Source of the DNA: UBA11606 sp049437325
GTDB taxonomy: Bacteria; Actinomycetota; Acidimicrobiia; Acidimicrobiales; Aldehydirespiratoraceae
Assembly: GCA_049437325.1 (NCBI GenBank)
Contig: JBMTIM010000002.1
Span: 1 to 64,000, forward strand
Direction of reading: 5' to 3'
DNA: 64,000 nucleotides
Positions 33,287 to 41,973 of the stretch are shown piece after piece. The translations under genes were made by a program, and so were the position numbers. The notes beneath the pieces are model-generated. The model had not been told where the DNA came from. It saw only the letters and a program-made list of their open reading frames with translations, and made no database searches. Within the stretch, counting starts at the first letter, position 1. Each line of letters starts with the position of its first letter.

Positions 33287-34209
33287 GCCGCACTCCGCGC
33301 AGCCTGCTTGTCGGCGTAGGCGGCAGCGGCGGCGCGGACCCAGTCACCATCGTCGTGCGCAGCGCGACGGACCCCGATCCGCAGGTCGGGGATCTCACCT
33401 TCGCCCCGGACCATGCGGGCGAACTCGTCCCAGTCGGGCTCACCGAAGTCGTAGTGCCCTCGCTCGGCATTCCACACAAGTGCGTCGTCTGGTGGGGTAA
33501 GGCCGAGCAGTTCTGCCTGGGGCACGGTGGCATCGACGAAGTTCTGACGAAGTTCGTCGTTGGTGAACCGCTTGATCCCCCAGGCCATGCTGCGCCCGGT
33601 GTTCGGCGAGTCGCCGTCGGGTGGGCCGAACATCATGACCGAGGGCCACCACCATCGATCGAGCGCTCGTTGCGCCATGGCTTGCTGTTCGGGTGTTCCC
33701 TCCGAGAGGGACAGCATGATTTGGTAGCCCTGCCGCTGATGGAAGCTTTCTTCCTTGCAGATCCGCACCATCGCCCTGCCGTAGGGTCCGTACGAGCAGC
33801 GACACAGCGGCACCTGGTTCATGATGGCGGCACCATCGACCAGCCAGCCGATCGCACCGACATCGGCCCACTCCGGTGTCGGGTAGTTGAAGATGCTCGA
33901 GTACTTCTGGGTCTTGGCGTGCAGACGGTCGAGCAGTTCGGCGCGCGGTGTGCCGAGGCTCTCGGCGGCGCCGTAGAGGTAGAGGCCGTGCCCGGCTTCG
34001 TCCTGGACCTTGGCAGTGAGAATTGCCTTGCGTCGAAGCGATGGCGCACGGGTGATCCACTCCCCCTCCGGCTGCATCCCGATGATCTCACTGTGGGCGT
34101 GCTGGGCGATCTGACGGACCAGCGTGTTGCGGTAGTCGTCAGGCATCCAGTCATCAGGTTCGATGCGCTCGTCCGCCTCGATCAGCGCGTCGAAGTGTTC
34201 TTGGCTCAT
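33283..34209 (-). CDS. paaA: Phenylacetyl-CoA epoxidase catalytic subunit PaaA
   Basis: A 308-residue di-iron oxygenase subunit. The carboxylate and His ligands are recognisable in QHAHSEIIG, KVQDEAGHGLYL, and KEESFHQRQGY. It inserts one oxygen atom from O2 into the aromatic ring of phenylacetyl-CoA to give the 1,2-epoxide. The ATG overlaps the paaZ stop (ATGA). All four following paa genes overlap in the same way, so the complex is translated as a coupled series. Confidence 0.96.
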   Translation of the reverse strand: MSQEHFDALIEADERIEPDDWMPDDYRNTLVRQIAQHAHSEIIGMQPEGEWITRAPSLRRKAILTAKVQDEAGHGLYLYGAAESLGTPRAELLDRLHAKTQKYSSIFNYPTPEWADVGAIGWLVDGAAIMNQVPLCRCSYGPYGRAMVRICKEESFHQRQGYQIMLSLSEGTPEQQAMAQRALDRWWWPSVMMFGPPDGDSPNTGRSMAWGIKRFTNDELRQNFVDATVPQAELLGLTPPDDALVWNAERGHYDFGEPDWDEFARMVRGEGEIPDLRIGVRRAAHDDGDWVRAAAAAYADKQAARSAA

Positions 34210-36221
34210 GTGGGTTCCTTCTCTGCGACCATGGTGAGCACGTCGTAGCTGGCAAGCACATTGTCGTCCTGGTCGACCACCTTCGTGTCCCAGCGAACTT
34301 CCCCATACCCGGCGCCGGCCCGCAACGACTTCTCCTTGCAGGTGAAGATCACCCGGATCTCGGTACCGGGGTAGGTCGGCGTTGCGAATCGGAGGTTGTC
34401 GACCCCGTAGTTGGCGAGCACCGGCCCGGGGTCGGGCCAGACGAACAGGCCCGCCGCCATCGACAGCACCAGATACCCGTGCGCGACCCGGCCCTCGAAG
34501 ATCGGACTCGCCCGGGCTGCTTCTTCATCCATATGGGCGTAGAAGAGGTCGCCGGTGAAGTGGGCAAAGTGCTCGATGTCGTCGAGGGTGATGACGCGAG
34601 GTCCAGTGTCGAGGCAGTCACCCACCTCCAGTTCGTCGAAGTACAGGGTGAAGGGATGCCCCTTGTCGCGACGGACGGCACCGTCGACCCAGGTGCCGGT
34701 GACGGCAGTCAGAAGATCTGGCGAGCCCTGCACTGCGGTGCGCTGCATGTAGTGCAACACGCTGCGCAGCCCTCCCAGTTCCTCACCACCTCCTGCCCGA
34801 CCCGGGCCACCGTGCACGAGTTGAGGAAGTGGAGATCCGTGGCCGGTGGACGCAGCTGCCGACGACGCATCGATGGTGTGCACCCGCCCGTGGTGGGGTG
34901 CAATCCCGAGGGTCATGGCGGCGGCCTCGCCGAGGTCGGGCCCGTAGACCGAGGCAACGAGGCTGCCGCGGCCCTTCGCCACGAGATCGACGGCCTCGTC
35001 GAGGGTCTCGTAGGTCATCAGCGTGGCAACCGGTCCGAAGGGCTCGACGACGTGAGCCAGGCTGGTCGCTGCGTCGGTGGCCCGAAGCAGCGTGGGGGCC
35101 ATGAAGGCGCCCCGCTCCGGGTCGACGCCCACGAACTCGCATGTGTCGAACACCCTGACACCCCCGACCCGGTCGACTGCGTCCCGGACGTCGTCGCGTT
35201 GACCGAGGCCGACCAGCGCGCCCATCTCGGTGTCGGGCGCCGAGGGATCACCGACCGTGACGGTGCGGAGCCGTTCGACGAGCGCTTCCTCGACTGCGCC
35301 TGCATGTCGGGCCGGCACGATCACTCGGCGAACGGCAGTGCACTTCTGACCTGCCTTGGCGGTCATCTCGTTGACGATCTCGTCGACGAACAGACCGAAC
35401 TCGTCGGTGTCGGGCCCGGCGGCCGGCGCAAGGACGGCAGCATTGAGCGAATCGGCTTCGGCGCTGAAACGAACCCCTCGATCGAGCACCGCGGTGTGGC
35501 CCCGCAACATGCGTGCGGTTGCAGCGGAGCCGGTGAAGGAGAGGGTGTCCTGCTCGTCGAGGAGGTCGATCAGTCCGCCGATCGAACCGGCAACGAACTG
35601 CAGCGAACCGTCGGGGAGCAGCCCGCTGTCGATGATCGTTCGCACGACCGCCTCGGTCACGTAGGCGGTCGGCGTGGCCGGTTTGACGATCGAAGGTACG
35701 CCGGCCAGGAATGCCGGCGCGAACTTCTCGAGCATGCCCCACGTCGGGAAGTTGAAGGCGTTGATCTGCAGCGCAACCCCGTGGCGTGGGGTGATGATGT
35801 GCTGTCCCAGGAACGAGCCGTCGCGGCTGAGCTTCTCGACGTCACCATCGACCCAGACCGTGCGGTTGGGCAGTTCTCTGCGGCCGATACCCGAGTAGGC
35901 CAGGAGGGCGCCCGCACCACCGTCGACATCGATGGTGGCATCAGATCGAGTGGCACCCGTCGAGTGCGACAGAACGTAGAGCTCATCGGTGTCGGCGAGG
36001 AGTGCCTTGCCGAGAGCTCGGAGGATTGCGGCGCGATCATGGAAGGTGAGCTGCCGCAGGGCCGGCGCGGCGATGTCGCGGGCGTAGGCGTGAGCGGCGC
36101 CGAGATCGACTCCATCGCTGGACACGGAGGCGATGATCTCGCCGGTGACGGCGTCGTGGACTGGCCGTCCGCCGGAACCGGCGACCCACGTTCCGGCAAC
36201 GAAACTTTCGACCGCACGCAT
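34206..36221 (-). CDS. paaZ: Bifunctional oxepin-CoA hydrolase / 3-oxo-5,6-dehydrosuberyl-CoA semialdehyde dehydrogenase
   Basis: A 671-residue fusion. Residues 1 to about 520 form an aldehyde dehydrogenase with INAFNFPTWGMLEKF, catalytic Glu in SAEADSLN and nucleophile Cys in AGQKCTAVRR. Residues about 540-671 form an (R)-hydratase MaoC domain with FTGDLFYAHMDEEAA (Asp and His). It opens the oxepin ring and then oxidises the aldehyde, feeding the beta-oxidation-like steps. It heads the operon behind TTGACA-N18-TATGCT. GGGGGAG lies 6 nt before the ATG. Confidence 0.95.
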   Translation of the reverse strand: MRAVESFVAGTWVAGSGGRPVHDAVTGEIIASVSSDGVDLGAAHAYARDIAAPALRQLTFHDRAAILRALGKALLADTDELYVLSHSTGATRSDATIDVDGGAGALLAYSGIGRRELPNRTVWVDGDVEKLSRDGSFLGQHIITPRHGVALQINAFNFPTWGMLEKFAPAFLAGVPSIVKPATPTAYVTEAVVRTIIDSGLLPDGSLQFVAGSIGGLIDLLDEQDTLSFTGSAATARMLRGHTAVLDRGVRFSAEADSLNAAVLAPAAGPDTDEFGLFVDEIVNEMTAKAGQKCTAVRRVIVPARHAGAVEEALVERLRTVTVGDPSAPDTEMGALVGLGQRDDVRDAVDRVGGVRVFDTCEFVGVDPERGAFMAPTLLRATDAATSLAHVVEPFGPVATLMTYETLDEAVDLVAKGRGSLVASVYGPDLGEAAAMTLGIAPHHGRVHTIDASSAAASTGHGSPLPQLVHGGPGRAGGGEELGGLRSVLHYMQRTAVQGSPDLLTAVTGTWVDGAVRRDKGHPFTLYFDELEVGDCLDTGPRVITLDDIEHFAHFTGDLFYAHMDEEAARASPIFEGRVAHGYLVLSMAAGLFVWPDPGPVLANYGVDNLRFATPTYPGTEIRVIFTCKEKSLRAGAGYGEVRWDTKVVDQDDNVLASYDVLTMVAEKEPT

Positions 36222-36245
36222 ACGAACTCCCCCGAACCGCTCCCC

Positions 36246-36275
36246 AGCATATGGTTAAGGCTTTGACGATGTCAA
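36246..36275 (-). promoter_or_regulatory. paaZ operon promoter with embedded palindrome
   Basis: On the minus strand TTGACA (36275-36270), an 18 bp spacer and TATGCT (36251-36246) give the best housekeeping-type promoter in the window. The -35 lies inside the palindrome TTGAC-ATC-GTCAA (36263-36275), so a protein bound there would block RNA polymerase. The half-sites match the palindrome in front of paaI. Confidence 0.65.
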
Positions 36276-36327
36276 GTTGAACGAGTGTGAGTTCGACAGC
36301 CCCTGCCACACGTCCCGATCGCGACGT

Positions 36328-37116
36328 TCACTCTGCAGCGACGTGGAGATCGCTCGATCCGAGATAGGCCGCGATCACGTTCGGATCCTGCTGCACCTCT
36401 TCCGGGGTGCCTTCGGCGATCTTCTCACCGAAGTCGAGCACCATGATCCGATCAGCGATGTCCATGACGAGACCCATGTCATGCTCGACCATCACCATCG
36501 AGATGCCCAACTCACGACGAATGTCGAGGATGAAGCGAGCCATGTCTTCAGTCTCTTCGAGGTTCATCCCGGCGACGGGCTCGTCGAGCAAAAGCAGCTC
36601 AGGATCCATCGCAAGCGCGCGTCCGAGTTCGACCAGTTTCTGGATGCCGTACGGCAACAGCGCAACCGGGTGATTGCGCCATTCCTCGATCTCGAGGAAG
36701 TCGATGATGTCCTCGACCCGACGGCGATTCTCCATCTCCTCAGCCTTCGCAGCTCCGAACCAGAGCATCCCCTGGAACCAGTTCTGCTTCATACGGATGT
36801 GGCGGCCCAGCAAAAGGTTCTCGATCACCGTCATCTGCGGGAACAACTCGATGTTCTGGAACGTGCGTGCGATGCCGAGTTCGGCGACGTAGTCGGGTCG
36901 ATGCCCCATGATCGACTCGCCCTTCCAACGGATGTCACCCTCCTGGGGGCGATACACCTGCGAGATGGTGTTGAAGATCGATGTCTTCCCTGCGCCGTTC
37001 GGACCGATGATCGAAAACAGCTCACCCGGCTCGACGTGGAAGCTCACGTCGTGGATGGCGGTGACACCACCGAATCGGAGGGTGATGCCGTCGGCTTCGA
37101 GGATGTGTTCACTCAT
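36328..37116 (-). CDS. livG: Branched-chain amino acid-type ABC transporter ATPase LivG
   Basis: A 262-residue ATPase: Walker A SIIGPNGAGKTS, the LivG-type FQNIELFPQMTVIEN, a signature replaced by LPYGIQKLVE (usual for LivG), Walker B LLLLDEPVAGMN and VEHDM. It ends the fadD-livHM-SBP-livFG operon. The combination with fadD and the adjacent paa genes suggests uptake of an aromatic or fatty acid rather than of amino acids, but this is inferred. Confidence 0.92.
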   Translation of the reverse strand: MSEHILEADGITLRFGGVTAIHDVSFHVEPGELFSIIGPNGAGKTSIFNTISQVYRPQEGDIRWKGESIMGHRPDYVAELGIARTFQNIELFPQMTVIENLLLGRHIRMKQNWFQGMLWFGAAKAEEMENRRRVEDIIDFLEIEEWRNHPVALLPYGIQKLVELGRALAMDPELLLLDEPVAGMNLEETEDMARFILDIRRELGISMVMVEHDMGLVMDIADRIMVLDFGEKIAEGTPEEVQQDPNVIAAYLGSSDLHVAAE

Positions 37117-37131
37117 GGTCTCGACTCCTCC

Positions 37132-37920
37132 TCAGGACAACCAGCGCTTGCGGCGCTTGTAGTGCTTGACGTCACGGAACGACTTGCGCTCGCCACCGTC
37201 GCCGTGGAGCCCCAGGTAGAACTCCTGGACATCCTCGTCGTTGAGCAGCTTCTGGGCCGGACCGTCCATCACGACCTTGCCCGACTCCATCACATACCCG
37301 AAGTTGGCAATCGACAGCGCCATCATGGCGTTTTGCTCGATGAGCAGCACCGAAACACCCTGCTTGTTGATGTCGACGATGATGTCACGGATCTGTTCGA
37401 TCAGCATCGGAGCAAGACCGAGCGACGGCTCGTCGAGGATCAGCAGTTTCGGATCAGCCATCAGCGCTCGGCCGATCGCAAGCATCTGCTGCTCACCGCC
37501 CGACAGGTAGCCGGCAACCTGGGTGTTGCGTTCTTTGAGTCGCGGGAACAGATCCATGACTCGGTCATAGTTGGCGTCCATGTTGGCGCGGTTGGTGAAC
37601 GCCCCACACGAGAGATTCTCGTCAACGGTCAGCTCGCCGAAGATACGCCGTCCCTCCATCACCTGCGAGATACCGCCTTCCACAATCTTGGCAGGAAGGT
37701 GCTCGGTGATCTCGGTGCCGTTCCAGGTCACCGACCCCTTGGTGGACTTGCCCTCGTGCACGTCGAGCAGGCCGGTGATGGCCCGAGCAGTCGTGGTTTT
37801 GCCGGCGCCGTTCGAGCCCAAGAGCGCGACGATCTGACCATCAGGCACCTGGAGCGACAGGCCACGCAACACGAGGATGACCTCGTTGTAGACCACTTCT
37901 AGGTTCGCTACTTCGAGCAA
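37132..37920 (-). CDS. livF: Branched-chain amino acid-type ABC transporter ATPase LivF
   Basis: A 262-residue ATPase: Walker A LLGSNGAGKTT, VMEGRRIFGELTVDENL, signature LSGGEQQML, Walker B LLILDEPSLGLAP and LIEQNA. A C-terminal extension of about 20 basic residues (SFRDVKHYKRRKRWLS) is unusual. It lies 15 bp upstream of livG and 158 bp downstream of the binding-protein gene, with a strong hairpin in that gap. Confidence 0.92.
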   Translation of the reverse strand: MLEVANLEVVYNEVILVLRGLSLQVPDGQIVALLGSNGAGKTTTARAITGLLDVHEGKSTKGSVTWNGTEITEHLPAKIVEGGISQVMEGRRIFGELTVDENLSCGAFTNRANMDANYDRVMDLFPRLKERNTQVAGYLSGGEQQMLAIGRALMADPKLLILDEPSLGLAPMLIEQIRDIIVDINKQGVSVLLIEQNAMMALSIANFGYVMESGKVVMDGPAQKLLNDEDVQEFYLGLHGDGGERKSFRDVKHYKRRKRWLS

Positions 37921-38016
37921 CGCTCGACCTCCACGAATTGACGAGAACGAAAGACCATGCCATCAGGGCGGGTCCGACCACCCGCCGAACCACGGTTCGG
38001 AAGGTGAGCGCACCCG

Positions 38017-38044
38017 GCGGGCCGGGGCCGAAGCCCCGACCCGC
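38017..38044. terminator. UUCG-capped hairpin between the binding-protein gene and livF
   Basis: On the minus strand GCGGG-T-CGGGGC-TTCG-GCCCCG-G-CCCGC folds into an 11 bp stem with one mismatch, closed by the very stable UUCG tetraloop. There is no U-tract, so it is more likely to stabilise the binding-protein mRNA or attenuate livF/livG than to stop transcription fully. That would raise binding-protein yield relative to the ATPases. Confidence 0.65.
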
Positions 38045-38078
38045 TCAGGAGCACACTGTCAGTGCTGAGCGATGTGGA

Positions 38079-39524
38079 TCAGCCTGAGGCTTCGATGCAG
38101 GGACCGTCGAACACGAAGTTCTCGGCCACCGAACCGACGTAATCCTGCTCGATCGGGATCAGACCGGTCGAGCCCGGGTTCTCCGGCGTGTAGTCGCCGA
38201 GCGGGATCAGGTTGAACTTCGTCGCATCGACGTCGTAGATCCAGCTGGAGCGAACAACGGCCTCGTTGTAGTCCGCTGGCCACGACTGATTGGCCGAGAG
38301 GCCCTTGAAGTCGACGCTGAAGGACGGATCCTGCGAGATCGCCACCATGTTGGCCCGAGTGAGGTCACCCTGGTCGATGGCCGCCTTGATGAGGGTCTCG
38401 GCCATGATGCCCTCGATCCAACCGGTGGTGAACACGTCAGAGATGCTCAGCTCGGGACGAGCTTCGACCATCGCAGCGATGATGTCCTCCATGCCCGGGA
38501 TGCCTGGGGTGGCCCACGGCGCCTGGTACTGGGACTGGAAGTAGTACTCGCTGAACTCAGCCGCGAAGTCCGACGGCATGTGGACGAGGTAGTTGAACGA
38601 CGGCGAGCTGCCCGACCAGTAGGCCTGAAGACCCTGGCTCACGGAGTTGCCGAAGATGTCGAGGAGCTCACCGGGGGTGAGGGTCACCCAGACCATCGTC
38701 GCCCCCGAGCTGACGAGCTCGGCGATGACAGCGCTTCGGTCGTCACCGGCCACAGCACCAGTCCCGTCGTACACGACCGGGATACCGAGTTCCTCAGCCG
38801 CCAGCGCAGCACCGACAGACCCGTCTTCGCCGTACTCACCGGGACGGCCGATGATGGCGAGCGCCGGATCGAGTCCTTCGGACTCGACCTTGCTAGCCAG
38901 CCATTCGACACCGTTCATGGCCTCGACGCAGTACGTGGTCTGCTTTTCGAGAATGGCAGCACCGAAGGCTGGGTCCGGCCACAGCGATGCCCACGACAGC
39001 GGGATGACGAGAACATTGTCCTCGGCCGCCTGCTCAGCGATCGCTGCGGTGATCGGCGAACCGGTGTTCTCGGTGATCATCAGAACGCCGTCGCTGCTCT
39101 CCTGAGCGAGCGTCTCGTAGTTCTGGATGCCGATGTCGGTCTGGTAGCCGGAGTCGAGAACGACCGGCTCGACCGTCCAGCCCTTGTAGCCGCCGTTCGC
39201 ATTGAAGACCTCCCAGTAGACCTCCTGCGACGCGACAATCTCCGCGACGAGCGAGGCGAACGGGCCGGTCAGGTCGGCGTTGAGACCAACGTAGATGATC
39301 TTGTTCTCGGCATCGACGCCATAGTCGGTTGCGATCTCGCCGCCGTCATCACCGCCACTGTCGCCGCCGTCATCACCGCCACTGTCGCCGCCGTCATCAC
39401 CGCCGTCATCGGACGAGTCGGAGCCTCCATCATCGCTTCCGCTGCTGTCGTCATCGCCACCACACGCGGCTGCGAGCATCGACAGTGCCAGCAGAAGCGC
39501 CAGCAATACTTTCAATCGTCGCAC
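38079..39524 (-). CDS. ABC transporter substrate-binding lipoprotein (LivK type)
   Basis: A 481-residue periplasmic-binding protein. The signal peptide ends in the lipobox LAAAC (Cys at about residue 21). It is followed by a 40-residue Gly/Asp/Ser linker made of repeated GGDDGGDS units, then a LivK-type receptor (IYVGLNADLTGPFASLVAEI, VLMITENTGSPI). The linker holds the receptor away from the membrane. The gene sits between livM and livF. Its ligand is unknown; the neighbouring ligase suggests a carboxylic acid. GGAGGG precedes the GTG start by about 9 nt. Confidence 0.9.
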   Translation of the reverse strand: MRRLKVLLALLLALSMLAAACGGDDDSSGSDDGGSDSSDDGGDDGGDSGGDDGGDSGGDDGGEIATDYGVDAENKIIYVGLNADLTGPFASLVAEIVASQEVYWEVFNANGGYKGWTVEPVVLDSGYQTDIGIQNYETLAQESSDGVLMITENTGSPITAAIAEQAAEDNVLVIPLSWASLWPDPAFGAAILEKQTTYCVEAMNGVEWLASKVESEGLDPALAIIGRPGEYGEDGSVGAALAAEELGIPVVYDGTGAVAGDDRSAVIAELVSSGATMVWVTLTPGELLDIFGNSVSQGLQAYWSGSSPSFNYLVHMPSDFAAEFSEYYFQSQYQAPWATPGIPGMEDIIAAMVEARPELSISDVFTTGWIEGIMAETLIKAAIDQGDLTRANMVAISQDPSFSVDFKGLSANQSWPADYNEAVVRSSWIYDVDATKFNLIPLGDYTPENPGSTGLIPIEQDYVGSVAENFVFDGPCIEASG

Positions 39525-39656
39525 GTTTGGATCCCTCCATGGTTGTGTGCCCGCTCGGCAGGCGGCCGAGCGTTCCGCGAGGCGAACCCCGTCAGATCTG
39601 TGTTCGACCCAGACAGGACGTCTGTGTCGTATGAGTGAGTCTTGTCGATGGAGCCG

Positions 39657-40964
39657 CTAATAGCTGAACGGCCACCGTTTCCAGTAGTTGCGGATCTTGA
39701 TCCAAATGCCGTACAAGCCGAGCGGCTCGAAGATCAAGAAGACGACGATCAGGACGCCGTAGATGACGAAGTTCCACTGGAACACGCTCATCGTCCAGCC
39801 CGGGGCCACGGTGCCGATGTTGATCGGACCGAAGTCACCGCTCTCACCCGTGGTGAGCAAGAAATTGGCAATCGGTGTGAAGATATTGCTGGCGTCGATC
39901 TGTTCGGCCAACCATTCGGTGCGGTGCTTCACGACCTCGGGAGTGAGTTCCACGAACACAGCCCCGAGCATCGTGCCGGCGATCGTCCCGGCACCACCGA
40001 TCAAAATGATCGCAATGAAATCGACCGACAGGAACAATGACCAGTCGACCGGGGAACGCCGACCCAGGTACGAACCCCAGAGTGCACCACCGACGCCGGC
40101 GTAGAACGAACTGATGGCGAACCCCAGTCGCTTGTACTGGAACTCGGGAACCCCCATGACCTCGGCGGCGATATCACGGTCGCGAATCGCCTGCAGGGCA
40201 CGGCCAGTTCGACTGCGCACAAGATTCTTGGCGAGGAGAATGAAGCCGCCCAGCAGAGCCATGAGCAGGAAGTACTGCTTCTGTTCCTCGCTGAGATGGA
40301 TGAGTCCGAACCAGGTGCCGTCCTCGGTGAACTCGATGAGGGGCGTCTCTTCCTTCCAGAGCTTGAAGTCGAGCGTCGGCCACTTGCGGCCCGACTCGAA
40401 GTCGCCGGCGTACTCCGGGAACATCCGTCCGAGATGCAGGCCGATGAAGACCAAACCGACGGTAACGATCGCCAGATACAACCCACGAACCTTCATCGCA
40501 GCAGGCGACACCAGGATTCCCACCACAGCGGCGACGGCACCCGAGAACGGGAGCCACACCCAGATCGGGAGACCCAGGCCGCACTGACCCCGCTCCTCCA
40601 AGAGTCCGATCTCCTCGTGGAAGGGCACGCATGCCTGCCACTCGTCACCGTTTCCACCGAGAGCCACAGCCGTGTACGCACCAACACCCATGAAGAAGGC
40701 GTGGCCGAGCGATACCTGACCGGTTACCCCAACAAGAATATTGATGCCGAGCGCGGCGATGGCCAGCGGCAGCATGTTGGTGATGGGGTTGATCCAGGTG
40801 GAACCGAGAAAGAACTCGGGAACCGCACTGATGTAGGGCGCGCCTAGCCCCATCAACACCAACACGACACCAAACGCTGCCGCCATCCCCTTCTGGGTGT
40901 ACGACGGGAAGACCGCAGCGTCTTGTTCGTAGGAGGTCCGCAGCAGCGGCCGGTTGAACGCCAT
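39657..40964 (-). CDS. livM: Branched-chain amino acid-type ABC permease LivM
   Basis: A 435-residue permease of the LivM class. GVTGQVSLGHAFFMGVGAYTA and AIRDRDIAAEVMGVPEFQYKRLGFAISSFYAGVGGAL are characteristic. It is longer than typical LivM (300-350) because of an insertion of about 60 residues (CVPFHEEIGLLEERGQCG and FESGRKWPTLDFKLWKEE). It starts one base after the livH stop. Confidence 0.92.
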   Translation of the reverse strand: MAFNRPLLRTSYEQDAAVFPSYTQKGMAAAFGVVLVLMGLGAPYISAVPEFFLGSTWINPITNMLPLAIAALGINILVGVTGQVSLGHAFFMGVGAYTAVALGGNGDEWQACVPFHEEIGLLEERGQCGLGLPIWVWLPFSGAVAAVVGILVSPAAMKVRGLYLAIVTVGLVFIGLHLGRMFPEYAGDFESGRKWPTLDFKLWKEETPLIEFTEDGTWFGLIHLSEEQKQYFLLMALLGGFILLAKNLVRSRTGRALQAIRDRDIAAEVMGVPEFQYKRLGFAISSFYAGVGGALWGSYLGRRSPVDWSLFLSVDFIAIILIGGAGTIAGTMLGAVFVELTPEVVKHRTEWLAEQIDASNIFTPIANFLLTTGESGDFGPINIGTVAPGWTMSVFQWNFVIYGVLIVVFLIFEPLGLYGIWIKIRNYWKRWPFSY

Positions 40965-40965
40965 G

Positions 40966-41973
40966 TCAGACCCTCCGGATCTCGGGAGTACCGAACAAGC
41001 CGTACGGCTTCACCAGAAGCATGAACAGCATGACCAGGTAGGGAACGATGGTCGAGTAACCCGAGCCGAGGGTCGAGTTCCACTGCGACAGGTACTGACC
41101 GGCGAACACCTCGGCCGTGGCGATGATCAGCCCGCCGTAGATCGCCCCAGCGACCGAGTCGAGGCCACCGAGGACGATCACGGGCAGCACCCGAAGGGCG
41201 AGCAACGGGTGGATCTCCTGGCTCACCGAGCCGCCGGGCGGGAACGGAGCCATCCCGTAGACGATCGCACCGAGCGCAGCCAGAGCAGTGCCCATCGCCC
41301 AGGCGATGGCAAAGACTCGGCCGACGTTGATGCCCTGGGCCATCGCTGCTTCCTGATCGAACGCGACCGCCCGCATGGCGACCCCGAGCTTGGTGCGGAA
41401 GAAGAACAGCACGGACACGCCGGCGATCGCAGCGACGATCACTGCCACCAGATACGACTTCGGCACAACGGCGCCACCCCAGTCCCAGGCGTTGGCCCCC
41501 CACGGGACCCCCAACTGGCGACCCTCGAGCGCCGTGGCGTCGAGATTGAACGGGCGGATCGCGATCTCGATCCCGAGCGTGATCACCGCCATGGCGAAGA
41601 GTGGCTGCCCAACCATCGGGCGGATGGCAACTCGCTCGATGATCAGTCCCAAGATCGCAGCCAAGGCCAGAGCGATCAGCACGTGGACGAAGAACAGCAC
41701 AATGCCAGCCGTTTCGCCCTCGGCTGGGGCCAACGGGTTGGCGAAGGGCAGCAGCGGGAAGCCACCGTCGGAAATGAGGATGGTCATGAACATGGCGCCG
41801 GCCATCGAAAGGGCTCCGGCGGCAAAGTTCAGTACCTGGGTGGCCTTGAAGATGATGACGAAGCCGAGCGCAATGAGGACGTAGACCGATCCGAGCGCAA
41901 GCGCCTTCACCAATGTCTGGACGAGCGTTGCGCCAGCTCCGACCTGTGCGAACTGAAGGACTGCGTTGATCAC
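40966..41973 (-). CDS. livH: Branched-chain amino acid-type ABC permease LivH
   Basis: A 335-residue permease. ALALGSVYVLIALGFVIIFKATQVLNFAAGALSMAGAM, then GQPLFAMAVITLGIEIAIR, are LivH hallmarks, with eight or nine predicted helices. The GTG start overlaps the fadD stop (GTGA). Together with LivM it forms the membrane channel. Confidence 0.92.
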   Translation of the reverse strand: MINAVLQFAQVGAGATLVQTLVKALALGSVYVLIALGFVIIFKATQVLNFAAGALSMAGAMFMTILISDGGFPLLPFANPLAPAEGETAGIVLFFVHVLIALALAAILGLIIERVAIRPMVGQPLFAMAVITLGIEIAIRPFNLDATALEGRQLGVPWGANAWDWGGAVVPKSYLVAVIVAAIAGVSVLFFFRTKLGVAMRAVAFDQEAAMAQGINVGRVFAIAWAMGTALAALGAIVYGMAPFPPGGSVSQEIHPLLALRVLPVIVLGGLDSVAGAIYGGLIIATAEVFAGQYLSQWNSTLGSGYSTIVPYLVMLFMLLVKPYGLFGTPEIRRV

